Shown piece by piece: positions 1 through 6,323 of a DNA stretch of 6,503 nt. The DNA is from Bacteroidota bacterium (GTDB lineage: Bacteria; Bacteroidota; Bacteroidia; Flavobacteriales; Flavobacteriaceae). Below the pieces are notes generated by a model. The model ran no database searches. It saw only the letters and a program-made list of their open reading frames with translations, and was not told where the DNA came from. The first letter of the stretch is position 1; every line of letters starts with the position of its first letter. Both the position numbers and the translations under genes were made by a program. The stretch spans positions 1 to 6,503 of the forward strand of contig SBFL01000190.1 of assembly GCA_006227965.1 (NCBI GenBank). The letters run 5' to 3'.

Positions 1-533
1 CCATGTACAAGAGGGCGCAGTACGGGATCGGCTACCTGGCCCAGGAAGCTTCCGTCTTCCGGAAACTTAGCGTGGAAAAAAACATCCTCAGCGTATTGCA
101 GCTCACCGACCTTTCGAAAAAGGAGCAGCACATGCGCCTGGAGAACCTGCTGGAGGAATTCGGCATCAAACACATTCGGAAAAACCGGGGAGACCTCCTA
201 TCTGGTGGCGAACGGAGAAGGACCGAAATCGCCCGGGCGCTGGCCACAGACCCAAAATTCATCCTCCTGGACGAACCCTTTGCCGGGGTGGACCCCATTG
301 CGGTGGAGGACATACAGCGGATTGTTGCCCAGCTCAAGAATAAAAACATCGGTATCCTGATCACAGACCACAACGTACAGGAGACCCTGGCCATTACCGA
401 ACGCTCTTACCTGATGTTCGAGGGAGGGATCCTCAAGTCCGGCATCCCGGAAGACCTGGCCCAGGACGAAATGGTCCGCAAAGTCTATCTGGGACAGAAT
501 TTCGAGCTCCGAAAAAAGAAAATCTTCAATTAA
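1..533 (+). CDS. lptB: LptB, LPS export ABC transporter ATPase (C-terminal part, cut by window start)
   Basis: Cytoplasmic ATPase of the LptBFG complex, which extracts lipopolysaccharide from the inner membrane and drives it along the Lpt bridge. The visible 176 residues begin in the Q-loop region ([15 protein letters not shown], residues 8-22), followed by the ABC signature LSGGERRR (66-73), Walker B FILLDEP (86-92) and the H-loop histidine (H123 in TDHNV). The ending YLGQNFELR (162-170) is typical of LptB and sets it apart from other ABC ATPases. Full-length LptB is about 240 residues, so roughly 65-70 N-terminal residues including Walker A lie upstream; the ATG at position 3 is an internal methionine, not the start. 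The Q-loop has Ala where E. coli LptB has Pro. It converges on pssA with a 4-bp overlap at the stops. Family assignment is firm; regulation is not visible here. Confidence 0.93.
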   Translation, partial: MYKRAQYGIGYLAQEASVFRKLSVEKNILSVLQLTDLSKKEQHMRLENLLEEFGIKHIRKNRGDLLSGGERRRTEIARALATDPKFILLDEPFAGVDPIAVEDIQRIVAQLKNKNIGILITDHNVQETLAITERSYLMFEGGILKSGIPEDLAQDEMVRKVYLGQNFELRKKKIFN

Positions 534-1291
534 TCTCCCGCGGGGGAAGGCCCCGGCTCCTTTTTGCCGAAGAAGGACGTGCCCGCATACCCCAGTATGA
601 TCAGTGGTACAGCCAGGAACTGCAGCGTAAGCAACAATACGAGGCTAACCAGCAGGAAGATATATTTCAGTCCATTATCCCTAAAGCTGTAGTTGTCGAA
701 TTTAAGTGCAAATAACCTGAGAGGTGAGTTCAGCAGGTAGGAGCTGAGCAGCGTCAGTACAATCAAAAACCAGGGGTTCAGGATTAACGAATTGGTAAAC
801 TCGCTCCCGTTGTAAAACAAAATGAGGGGCAGGGAAAGGATCAACAATGCGTTGGCCGGAGTGGGAAGTCCGGTAAAGGAACTAACCTGATTTTCATCCA
901 CATTGAACCTTGCCAGCCGCAGCCCCGATGCAAGCGTGATCAGCAATCCGGTAAACGGGAACCAGGTCCACCACCAGGTATCCCGCTGAAGGGCCTCGGC
1001 GAAAAAGCTCTCTGTATTCCATCCCGCACTCAAGGACATCCCCAGGAGCTGGCACATCACCAGTCCGGGAACCAGGCCACTGGTAATCATATCCGCCAGA
1101 GAATCCAGCTGTATCCCCAACTCCGACTGAACACCTAATTTTCGGGCCAGAAAGCCGTCCAGAAAATCGCAAAGCACCCCAAGGGCGAAGAAGAGGGCTG
1201 CCCATTCCAGCCGGTTGAGCACGGCAAAGACAGAAGCCACGGACCCAAAGAGAATATTCAGAAGCGTAACGAGGTTTGGAAGGAATTTCAT
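530..1291 (-). CDS. pssA: PssA, CDP-diacylglycerol--serine O-phosphatidyltransferase
   Basis: Integral membrane enzyme that makes phosphatidylserine from CDP-diacylglycerol and L-serine, the committed step to phosphatidylethanolamine. The 253-residue protein carries the complete CDP-alcohol phosphatidyltransferase motif D-G-x2-A-R-x8-G-x3-D-x3-D: D45, G46, A49, R50, G59, D63 and D67, plus the upstream D42. GLRLARFN (123-130) and [10 protein letters not shown] (139-148) are typical of PssA and argue against a phosphatidylglycerophosphate synthase. About seven hydrophobic segments are visible, near residues 7-25, 31-44, 72-88, 111-125, 147-160, 170-187 and 209-236. Length is normal for the bacterial type II enzyme. 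The tail ([11 protein letters not shown]) is polar and probably variable. The start ATG (1289-1291) puts [13 protein letters not shown] at the usual N-terminus; no Shine-Dalgarno sequence precedes it. It is divergent from lnb and convergent with lptB. Confidence 0.93.
   Translation of the reverse strand: MKFLPNLVTLLNILFGSVASVFAVLNRLEWAALFFALGVLCDFLDGFLARKLGVQSELGIQLDSLADMITSGLVPGLVMCQLLGMSLSAGWNTESFFAEALQRDTWWWTWFPFTGLLITLASGLRLARFNVDENQVSSFTGLPTPANALLILSLPLILFYNGSEFTNSLILNPWFLIVLTLLSSYLLNSPLRLFALKFDNYSFRDNGLKYIFLLVSLVLLLTLQFLAVPLIILGYAGTSFFGKKEPGPSPAGD
543..565 (+). terminator. Possible weak terminator for lptB, inside the 3' end of pssA
   Basis: Just downstream of the lptB stop a G-rich then C-rich stretch can fold (GGA / GC / loop / GC / TCC with a 2-nt bulge, or alternatively GGGG-AAGG-CCCC) and is followed directly by five T at 561-565. 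The stem is short and imperfect, and the bases also encode the KKEPGPSP tail of PssA, so this may be chance. Confidence 0.25.
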
Positions 1292-1343
1292 CGGCAGGGG
1301 TCGGTTTTAGGTAAAAATAAGACAAATCCGCCAATACGGGTAC

Positions 1344-1356
1344 GCCGGCACCCGGC
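1344..1356. repeat. Small GC-rich inverted repeat in the pssA/lnb divergent spacer
   Basis: GCCGG (1344-1348) and CCGGC (1352-1356) form a perfect 5-bp inverted repeat around a 3-base centre (CAC), in the 140-bp spacer between the divergent starts. It could be an operator or an mRNA hairpin in the pssA leader, but it is short and the region is GC-rich, so chance is likely. Confidence 0.3.
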
Positions 1357-1371
1357 TCTGACTAAAAGTGG

Positions 1372-1401
1372 TTGGACTTTCTCAAATTATTCAGACCTTT
1401 G
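1372..1401 (+). promoter_or_regulatory. Candidate Bacteroidota-type promoter for the lnb run
   Basis: A TTG at 1372-1374 is followed after 19 bases by GACCTTTG (1394-1401), which matches the Bacteroidota -7 consensus TAnnTTTG except at its first base. Spacing fits the expected 17-23 bases. Transcription would begin near 1407, leaving a leader of about 25 bases before the lnb ATG. No better candidate is visible in this spacer. Confidence 0.4.
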
Positions 1402-1431
1402 ACAGGACTCAACCCAAGGTTATCCACCTAA

Positions 1432-2610
1432 ATGAAATGGCATCCCTTTCTTTTCTGGCTGGCAGTGCTGCTCACTACAACTGACCTTCAGTCCCAGGTA
1501 CCGGACCTCAGCCCAAGGGCTGAGTTCAGCGTGCTGACCTGCGGGCCGGGCACGGATCTTTATGCTACGTTTGGCCACAGTGCCTTCCGGCTCAGGGATC
1601 CCGAGCGTGGCATCGACTGGGTCTACAACTACGGTACCTTTGATTTCCATACACCCAATTTCTATATGAAATTTGCACGTGGAAAGCTTCCCTATGCCCT
1701 GAGCAGGCAATCTTTCGACAACTTTCTCTACACCTACCAGCTGGAGCACCGTTGGGTTCACGAGCAACTCCTGGATCTTACCCCGGCCGAGTCCCGATCC
1801 CTGCTGACGTTCCTTGAAAGGAACAATCAGCCGCAAAACCGATTTTACAGATACGATTTCCTTTTTGAAAATTGCGCTACGAAGATTCCGGAAGTGTTGA
1901 ATAAGGTATTGGGCGAGGGTTTGGCCTTCAGGTATGACCACCTTCAGGACCCCCTTACGTTTCGCCAGCTGATTCAGAAGAACCTGCGCAGGAACAGCTG
2001 GTCCAGTTTTGGGATTGATCTGGCCCTTGGGTCTGTGATCGACCGGGAGGCAACAGGGCCGGAATACGCCTTTCTTCCGGAATATGTGGAATCCCAGATC
2101 GGGAACGCCTCCCTGGACGGGACCCCCCTGGTAGGTCGGCAGCGGGTAATCCTCGACCTCGACCCGCCGGTCTCCCTACTTTATTTTACCGCCACTCCCC
2201 TATTCTGGGCCCTAATGCTCCTGGGCGTCACCCTGATAATTACCTGGATCGACTTTCGCAACGGGGCCCGCAGCAGGTTTCTGGACTTTGTCCTTTTTTT
2301 GCTTACGGGGGTCATTGGACTGGTCATTTCCTTTCTTTGGTTCCTCACGGACCATGACGCCACTGTCTGGAATGCAAACCTGTTGTGGGCAATGCCCCTG
2401 AATTTGATACCCGCCTTCTGGCTGCTCTTTTCTGCCCCAATAACGGGATTGCTTCGCCGGTATTTGGCAGCTCTGCTGATACTAATCGGAGGAATGCTGC
2501 TGTTGTGGATTACCGGTTTGCAGGTATTTTCCCCCGTACTGATCCCGGTCCTCACAGCACTTACCATCCGCTACGCCTATCTGCTTTCTTTCTTCAAACC
2601 CGACCTGTGA
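1432..2610 (+). CDS. lnb: Lnb-like lipoprotein N-acyltransferase (DUF4105 periplasmic domain plus membrane C-terminus)
   Basis: Probably adds the third, amide-linked acyl chain to the N-terminal cysteine of lipoproteins at the periplasmic face of the inner membrane, as described for Lnb of Bacteroides, which is unrelated to E. coli Lnt. The 392-residue protein has an N-terminal hydrophobic signal (about 5-16), then a DUF4105 domain (about 30-230) with the hallmark blocks TFGHSAFRL (46-54, H49), VYNYGTFDF (64-72) and FENCATKIPEVL (145-156, C148). H49 and C148 are the obvious candidates for a cysteine-histidine active site; that is inference from conservation. About five membrane segments follow (near 249-272, 284-306, 317-337, 343-362, 366-386), matching the Lnb layout. 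It is first in its run, divergent from pssA, and its TGA overlaps the GTG start of the ABC-F gene. The family is clear; the exact activity in this organism is inferred. Confidence 0.8.
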   Translation: MKWHPFLFWLAVLLTTTDLQSQVPDLSPRAEFSVLTCGPGTDLYATFGHSAFRLRDPERGIDWVYNYGTFDFHTPNFYMKFARGKLPYALSRQSFDNFLYTYQLEHRWVHEQLLDLTPAESRSLLTFLERNNQPQNRFYRYDFLFENCATKIPEVLNKVLGEGLAFRYDHLQDPLTFRQLIQKNLRRNSWSSFGIDLALGSVIDREATGPEYAFLPEYVESQIGNASLDGTPLVGRQRVILDLDPPVSLLYFTATPLFWALMLLGVTLIITWIDFRNGARSRFLDFVLFLLTGVIGLVISFLWFLTDHDATVWNANLLWAMPLNLIPAFWLLFSAPITGLLRRYLAALLILIGGMLLLWITGLQVFSPVLIPVLTALTIRYAYLLSFFKPDL

Positions 2611-4478
2611 ACCTGCTCAGTGCTGAAAACCTGTCAAAAGCCTATGGGGAACGCATCCTCTTCTCCGGCCTGACGTTTGGCATAAATCAGGGTCAGAAGA
2701 TAGCCCTGGTTGCCCGTAACGGGACCGGGAAAAGCACACTTCTGGATATCCTGGCCGGCAAACAACCTGCGGACGAGGGCCAGGTGATCCTTCGAAAAGG
2801 TCTCAAAATCGGGTACCTGGAACAGGAACCAGGACTGGATCCCGGCCTTACGGTTTCACAAACCCTTTTTGCCTCGGACAATGAAGTAGTCAAGATCATC
2901 GCCAGGTACGAAGCTGCCCTGGAGCGGCCGGAAGACGAAAAGGCCTACCAGAAAGCTTTCGAGGCCATGGAACGGGCCAATGCCTGGGATCTGGAAACGC
3001 GTTTCAGGCAGATCCTTTCAAAACTGGACCTCCACGATTACAAGGCCCGGGTCGATGAACTTTCGGGAGGACAGAAGCGAAGGCTTGCCCTGGCCCATGT
3101 GCTGATCGAAACCCCTGACTTGCTTATCCTGGACGAGCCGACCAACCACCTTGACCTCGAAATGATCGAGTGGCTCGAAACCTACTTCAAACAACATACG
3201 GGAACCCTTTTCATGGTTACCCACGACCGGTATTTCCTCGACCGGGTCTGCAACCAGATCCTGGAGCTGGAAGAGGGGACGCTGCATACCTACAGGGGAA
3301 ATTACTCCGATTACCTTCTTGAAAAGGAAGCCCGGGAGACACTGATGCAGGTAACCGCACAGAAAACCAGGGCACTGTACAAGAAAGAGCTGGAGTGGAT
3401 GCGACGGCAGCCAAAGGCGAGAACCACCAAATCCAAGGCCCGTATTGAGGATTTTCACACCCTCAAGGACAGAGCGCTTCAGCGCCGGCGGGCACACGAG
3501 GTGGAGCTTGAGATCAACATGGAACGGCTGGGGACCAAGGTGGTGGAGTTGCACAATGTATCCAAGCATTACGGGGAACGGGACTTGTTTTCGGATTTTA
3601 CCTACCACTTCAAGAGGGGCGAGCGAATCGGTCTTGTGGGAAAGAACGGGAGCGGTAAATCCACCTTTCTGGAGTTGGTCTGCGGTCACCTCCCTCCGGA
3701 TACGGGGAAGGTAGTACACGGAGAAACCCTTAAAATAGGATACTATACCCAGAAGGGCCTAATGGTGGATCCGGGAAAGCGGGTCATTGATGTCATCCGT
3801 GAATTCGGAGACTACATCCCCCTTAAAAAAGGGCGTCAACTTAGCGCCCAGCAACTTCTGGAGCGCTTTCTTTTCGACCGCAAGCAGCAGTACGATTTTA
3901 TCGAAAAGCTCAGCGGGGGGGAGAAGAAAAGACTCTTCCTGTGCACCGTCCTGATACAGAACCCAAATTTCCTGATCCTGGATGAACCCACCAACGACCT
4001 TGATATCATTACCCTGAATGTGCTGGAGAATTTCCTGCTCGACTATCCGGGTACGCTGCTGATCGTTTCCCATGACCGGTATTTTATGGACAAGATCACC
4101 GACCACCTTTTCGTCTTTGACGGGAAGGGTAAGGTGGCTGACTTTCCCGGGAATTATTCAGATTTCAGAATATTCCGGCAGGAAACAGAACAGCAGGTTA
4201 CCGGGAACGGAACTCCTCAGGAAGGCAGGGAGGAACGGGAGGCTCCCAAAGGGCGGAAGGCCAAACTGACCTATTCCCAGCAACGGGAACTCCAGACCCT
4301 GGAAAAGGAAATAGCCCGGCTGGAAGATCGAAAACGGGAACTGGAAGCCCTGTTTACGAATCCGCAATTACCCGGGGAAGAGCTCAATGACCTTTCCAGG
4401 GAGATGTCCGAAGTCATAAAGGACCTGGAAGAAAAAACAGGAAGGTGGTTTGAGCTTTCCGCCATAGAAGAAGCTTGA
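2607..4478 (+). CDS. uup: ABC-F family ATPase, Uup type
   Basis: Soluble tandem ATPase of the ABC-F group, which act on ribosomes rather than transport; Uup itself is tied to ribosome function and precise excision of transposons. In the 623-residue protein the first nucleotide-binding domain has Walker A ARNGTGKST (36-44), signature LSGGQKRR (152-159), Walker B LLILDEP (172-178) and H206. The second has GKNGSGKST (345-353), LSGGEKKR (435-442), FLILDEP (455-461) and H489. Between them lies a charged linker (about 238-305, WMRRQPKARTTKSKARIEDF) of the type that reaches the ribosomal P-site tRNA. A C-terminal coiled coil (about 550-615), opening with AKLTYSQQRELQTLE, resembles the Uup C-terminal domain. 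The first Walker A has Ala in place of the first Gly. The GTG start at 2607 gives MNLLSAENLSKAYGE; an upstream in-frame ATG at 2385 would only add lnb codons read in another frame. The GTGA overlap suggests translational coupling. Confidence 0.88.
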   Translation: MNLLSAENLSKAYGERILFSGLTFGINQGQKIALVARNGTGKSTLLDILAGKQPADEGQVILRKGLKIGYLEQEPGLDPGLTVSQTLFASDNEVVKIIARYEAALERPEDEKAYQKAFEAMERANAWDLETRFRQILSKLDLHDYKARVDELSGGQKRRLALAHVLIETPDLLILDEPTNHLDLEMIEWLETYFKQHTGTLFMVTHDRYFLDRVCNQILELEEGTLHTYRGNYSDYLLEKEARETLMQVTAQKTRALYKKELEWMRRQPKARTTKSKARIEDFHTLKDRALQRRRAHEVELEINMERLGTKVVELHNVSKHYGERDLFSDFTYHFKRGERIGLVGKNGSGKSTFLELVCGHLPPDTGKVVHGETLKIGYYTQKGLMVDPGKRVIDVIREFGDYIPLKKGRQLSAQQLLERFLFDRKQQYDFIEKLSGGEKKRLFLCTVLIQNPNFLILDEPTNDLDIITLNVLENFLLDYPGTLLIVSHDRYFMDKITDHLFVFDGKGKVADFPGNYSDFRIFRQETEQQVTGNGTPQEGREEREAPKGRKAKLTYSQQRELQTLEKEIARLEDRKRELEALFTNPQLPGEELNDLSREMSEVIKDLEEKTGRWFELSAIEEA

Positions 4479-4491
4479 AGACGATCCCCCA

Positions 4492-4998
4492 ATGGCAGCA
4501 TTCCAAATTCTAAAAAGGTTTAATTTCTGGCGGAAGGCGCACAACCGGCATGGGGTCCACTCTCCCTTTATCTACAGCTTCCTGGACGAAGGCCTCTACC
4601 GAAGGGACCTTAAGGGGCTCCCGCCCCAGAAGCGACTGCTTTTGGCCGCGGCAGACCATTTCAATCCGGCCGCGGCAGGGACCTGTGATATGCCAGGTCC
4701 AATGGCGGCCTGGCTGCAGACCCAACGACCGGACCTCCCCTGGGAATCAACTCCCACCGAACTGCTGATCTGCGACAGCCCCGGAAAAAACCTGATCGAC
4801 TTCATTGAAAGCAGGGATAGCTGGGGAAATGATACGGTGGTATTTGTAGGGAATTTGCGCAAAAATCAGGGGACCTATGTCCGCTGGAACCAGGCTGCCA
4901 GGCATCCGGCGGTCCGCATCATCCTTGAAACCTTCCCCGCCGGACTGCTTTTCTTTCGCACCCGGCAGGCATGCCAACATTTTAGAATCCGGATATAA
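4492..4998 (+). CDS. Shortened, probably inactive SAM-methyltransferase-like protein
   Basis: Function unknown. Both ends of this 168-residue protein look like a Bacteroidota family of class I SAM-dependent methyltransferase-like proteins, usually about 230-280 residues: the N-terminus has RFNFWRKAHNRHGVHSPFIY (9-28), and the C-terminus has RHPAVRIILETFPAGLLFFR (137-156) followed by QACQHFRIR. In between, the usual glycine-rich SAM-binding motif (of the form ELGTSLGxS) is replaced by GTCDMPGP (63-70) after KRLLLAAADHF, and the stretch up to LLICDSPGKNLIDFI (91-105) is much shorter than usual. This suggests a decayed or repurposed enzyme that lost the cofactor site, but the frame is intact to its stop. 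The alignment is from memory, so the size of the loss is approximate. It lies 13 bases after the ABC-F stop, probably in the same transcript. Confidence 0.6.
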   Translation: MAAFQILKRFNFWRKAHNRHGVHSPFIYSFLDEGLYRRDLKGLPPQKRLLLAAADHFNPAAAGTCDMPGPMAAWLQTQRPDLPWESTPTELLICDSPGKNLIDFIESRDSWGNDTVVFVGNLRKNQGTYVRWNQAARHPAVRIILETFPAGLLFFRTRQACQHFRIRI

Positions 4999-5018
4999 TC
5001 CCCTAATTTTAAGGCCTG

Positions 5019-5168
5019 ATGGACAATCAAATATTTTACATTCTCGGCGGGCTCCTTGTCATCTATTTTCTCATTGCCATCTACAATAAACGGCAGTCTA
5101 AAAGGCGCAAAACAAGGTCGTTTATGGAAGGGAGGCGGCTTCGGGACCGGAGAGACCGAAAAGACTGA
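5019..5168 (+). CDS. Small single-helix membrane protein, 49 residues
   Basis: Unrecognised small protein. It opens with MDNQ, then has one strongly hydrophobic segment (IFYILGGLLVIYFLIAIY, 5-22), then a very basic tail (24-49) with 14 Lys or Arg residues, including KRRK at 28-31 and RRLRDRRDRK at 39-48. By the positive-inside rule the N-terminus is outside and the tail cytoplasmic. It fits the run: 20 bases after the methyltransferase-like gene and 28 bases before the adenosyltransferase. An AAGG sits 4 bases before the ATG, closer than an ideal ribosome site. The composition (helix then basic tail) and the tight placement support a real gene, but at this size only conservation in relatives could prove it. 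The layout loosely recalls CcmD, but no haem-export genes are nearby, so I do not name it. Confidence 0.6.
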   Translation: MDNQIFYILGGLLVIYFLIAIYNKRQSKRRKTRSFMEGRRLRDRRDRKD

Positions 5169-5196
5169 ATACAGGTAAACAGTCCACCATATTGCT

Positions 5197-5763
5197 ATGA
5201 AGATATACACCAAGACAGGAGATGAAGGCACCACCGCCTTGTTCGGGGGGACCCGGGTACCCAAACACCATATCCGTATCCAGAGCTACGGCACCGTCGA
5301 TGAATTGAATTCCTGGCTGGGACTCCTCCGCGATCAGCCGGTTGCACCCCGCCACCGGGAATTTCTCTTGGCCGTGCAGGACAGGCTTTTCACCATGGGC
5401 TCCATACTTGCCAGAGAGCCGGATAAATCCCCCAGGCGCGGTGGGGAACTTCCTCAACTTCTCATGGCCGATGTGGAAGCGCTGGAATCGGAAATCGATA
5501 CCCTAAATGAATCCCTGCCGCCCATGACCCATTTCATTTTGCCGGGCGGACACCCTTTTGTGTCATCCTGTCATATTGCAAGGACCGTTTGCCGGAGGGC
5601 AGAACGCATGACAACCCTCCTTAATGAACACAGCGGCGTGCCCCCCGTGGTTCTGGCCTACCTTAACCGCCTGTCGGATTACCTCTTCGTCCTGGCACGA
5701 AAATTGTCTTCAGAGGCCCAGGCAGATGAAATAAAATGGGTTCCTGGGAGTAAAAAGGAATAA
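5197..5763 (+). CDS. Cob(I)alamin adenosyltransferase, PduO type (ATR)
   Basis: Cytoplasmic enzyme that transfers the adenosyl group of ATP to cob(I)alamin to make coenzyme B12. The 188-residue protein has every PduO/MMAB landmark: the N-terminal ATP-binding loop YTKTGDEGTTALFGG (4-18) with RVPKHH (20-25), YGTVDELNS (31-39, with D35), ILPGG (114-118), ARTVCRRAER (128-137), and the closing LNRLSDYLFVLAR (156-168). Arginines of the RTVCRRAER block and the Asp of the TVDE block line the active site in characterised homologues. It is all-helical and usually a trimer. Length is normal and no key residue is missing. The start ATG gives MKIYTKTGDEGTT, the family norm. It is last in the + strand run; no B12-dependent enzyme is visible here, and the usual client would be methylmalonyl-CoA mutase elsewhere. 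Confidence 0.94.
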   Translation: MKIYTKTGDEGTTALFGGTRVPKHHIRIQSYGTVDELNSWLGLLRDQPVAPRHREFLLAVQDRLFTMGSILAREPDKSPRRGGELPQLLMADVEALESEIDTLNESLPPMTHFILPGGHPFVSSCHIARTVCRRAERMTTLLNEHSGVPPVVLAYLNRLSDYLFVLARKLSSEAQADEIKWVPGSKKE

Positions 5764-5808
5764 TTCCGCAATAATCCCGTTATGGATTTGCTTAATCCGA
5801 AAATTTTT

Positions 5809-5820
5809 GTTAGGGTTAGG
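5809..5820. repeat. Two tandem copies of GTTAGG
   Basis: GTTAGG occurs twice head to tail in the spacer before the DUF2795 gene, upstream of its promoter. With only two 6-base copies it may be chance; a binding site for a regulator is possible. Confidence 0.3.
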
Positions 5821-5839
5821 AAATTACAAGGTATTTTCT

Positions 5840-5868
5840 TTGCAGTTAAGGTTTAAAATTTATTTTTG
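5840..5868 (+). promoter_or_regulatory. Bacteroidota-type promoter for the DUF2795 gene
   Basis: TTG at 5840-5842, an 18-base spacer, and TATTTTTG at 5861-5868 match the Bacteroidota sigma-factor consensus TTG / TAnnTTTG exactly. Transcription should start near 5874, giving a leader of roughly 20 bases before the ATG at 5896. The surrounding spacer (5764-5895) is strongly AT-rich compared with the flanking genes, as expected for a promoter region. Confidence 0.65.
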
Positions 5869-5895
5869 CAAAAATTCTAAAATAGCAGCACTACG

Positions 5896-6120
5896 ATGTA
5901 TTGGACATTAGAACTGGCATCCTATCTGAGTGATGCCCCATGGCCCGCTACCAAAGATGAGCTGATAGATTATGCGATTCGGACAGGGGCCCCGCTGGAA
6001 GTCGTGGAAAATCTTCAGTCCATGGAAGAGGAAGGTGGTGAAATCTACGAATCTATTGAAGAGATCTGGCCCGATTACCCTACTGAGGAGGACTACCTCT
6101 GGAATGAAGACGAATATTGA
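5896..6120 (+). CDS. DUF2795 family small acidic protein
   Basis: Function unknown. From memory this 74-residue sequence is close to a DUF2795 family protein conserved across flavobacteria, often just upstream of secA. The DUF2795-like part covers roughly residues 5-45 (LELASYLSDAPWPATKDEL, 5-23, then YAIRTGAPLEVVENLQ, 26-41). The rest is an acidic tail with IEEIWPDYPTEEDYLWNEDEY at its end. I count 21 Asp/Glu against 2 Lys/Arg, plus four Trp. No signal peptide or membrane segment is present, so it should be cytoplasmic. It has its own promoter at 5840-5868 and a terminator at 6141-6167, so it is probably expressed as a single-gene unit. The start has no Shine-Dalgarno sequence but an A-rich leader, as is usual in this phylum. 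Nucleic-acid mimicry or a partner-binding role is possible but not shown. Confidence 0.85.
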   Translation: MYWTLELASYLSDAPWPATKDELIDYAIRTGAPLEVVENLQSMEEEGGEIYESIEEIWPDYPTEEDYLWNEDEY

Positions 6121-6140
6121 TCGACCTCATAACAAACTTT

Positions 6141-6167
6141 AAAAAGTCTCCCCGGAGGCTTTTTTTT
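6141..6167 (+). terminator. Rho-independent terminator after the DUF2795 gene
   Basis: AAAAAGTCTC (6141-6150) pairs with GAGGCTTTTT (6155-6164) across a CCCG loop; the ten pairs include one G-T. The stem runs into an eight-T tract (6160-6167). It starts 20 bases after the DUF2795 stop and separates that gene from secA. The A-rich left arm could also let it work in the opposite direction. Confidence 0.85.
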
Positions 6168-6183
6168 ATGTAATTTTGGCAGG

Positions 6184-6202
6184 CCGGGGTTAATCAGCCC
6201 GG
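6184..6202. repeat. Inverted repeat in the secA upstream region
   Basis: CCGGG (6184-6188) and CCCGG (6198-6202) form a 5-bp inverted repeat around a 9-base centre (GTTAATCAG). It lies between the terminator and secA, about 120 bases before the secA ATG. It could be an operator or leader hairpin; five pairs are little evidence. A lone TAATTTTG at 6171-6178 matches the -7 promoter consensus, but no TTG stands at the right distance upstream. The rest of the spacer (6121-6323) shows no reading frame worth calling. Confidence 0.3.
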
Positions 6203-6323
6203 TATTTGGAAAACTGGAACACCTTTTGCGCGGAGTTGAGGGCCTGGCCACTAAGAACCAGAGCCGAAAATCCGGTTGCCATCGGAAATGCTACCCGGAA
6301 AGGCAACAAAAACACAGCATATT

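Noticed and set aside
894..1334. 146-residue minus-strand frame overlapping pssA in another frame
   Set aside because: pssA has a perfect catalytic motif in its own frame; this frame only shadows it.
1420..1941. 173-residue minus-strand frame over the start of lnb
   Set aside because: It opposes a well-supported gene, and its translation has no family features.
2385..2606. N-terminal extension of the ABC-F protein from the ATG at 2385
   Set aside because: It overlaps the lnb membrane segments in another frame, has no ABC-F character, and homologues begin at MNLLS.
3018..3719. 233-residue open frame on the minus strand inside the ABC-F gene
   Set aside because: It is a shadow of a GC-rich coding region with clear motifs on the plus strand; its translation shows no recognisable domain.
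5809..5820. Telomere-like repeat
   Set aside because: Only two copies of a 6-base unit in a bacterial spacer; no array and no sign of a replicon end.
6288..6323. Earlier in-frame start for secA adding 12 residues
   Set aside because: The extension is not expected in SecA, and the ATG at 6324 gives the standard MSILN opening.
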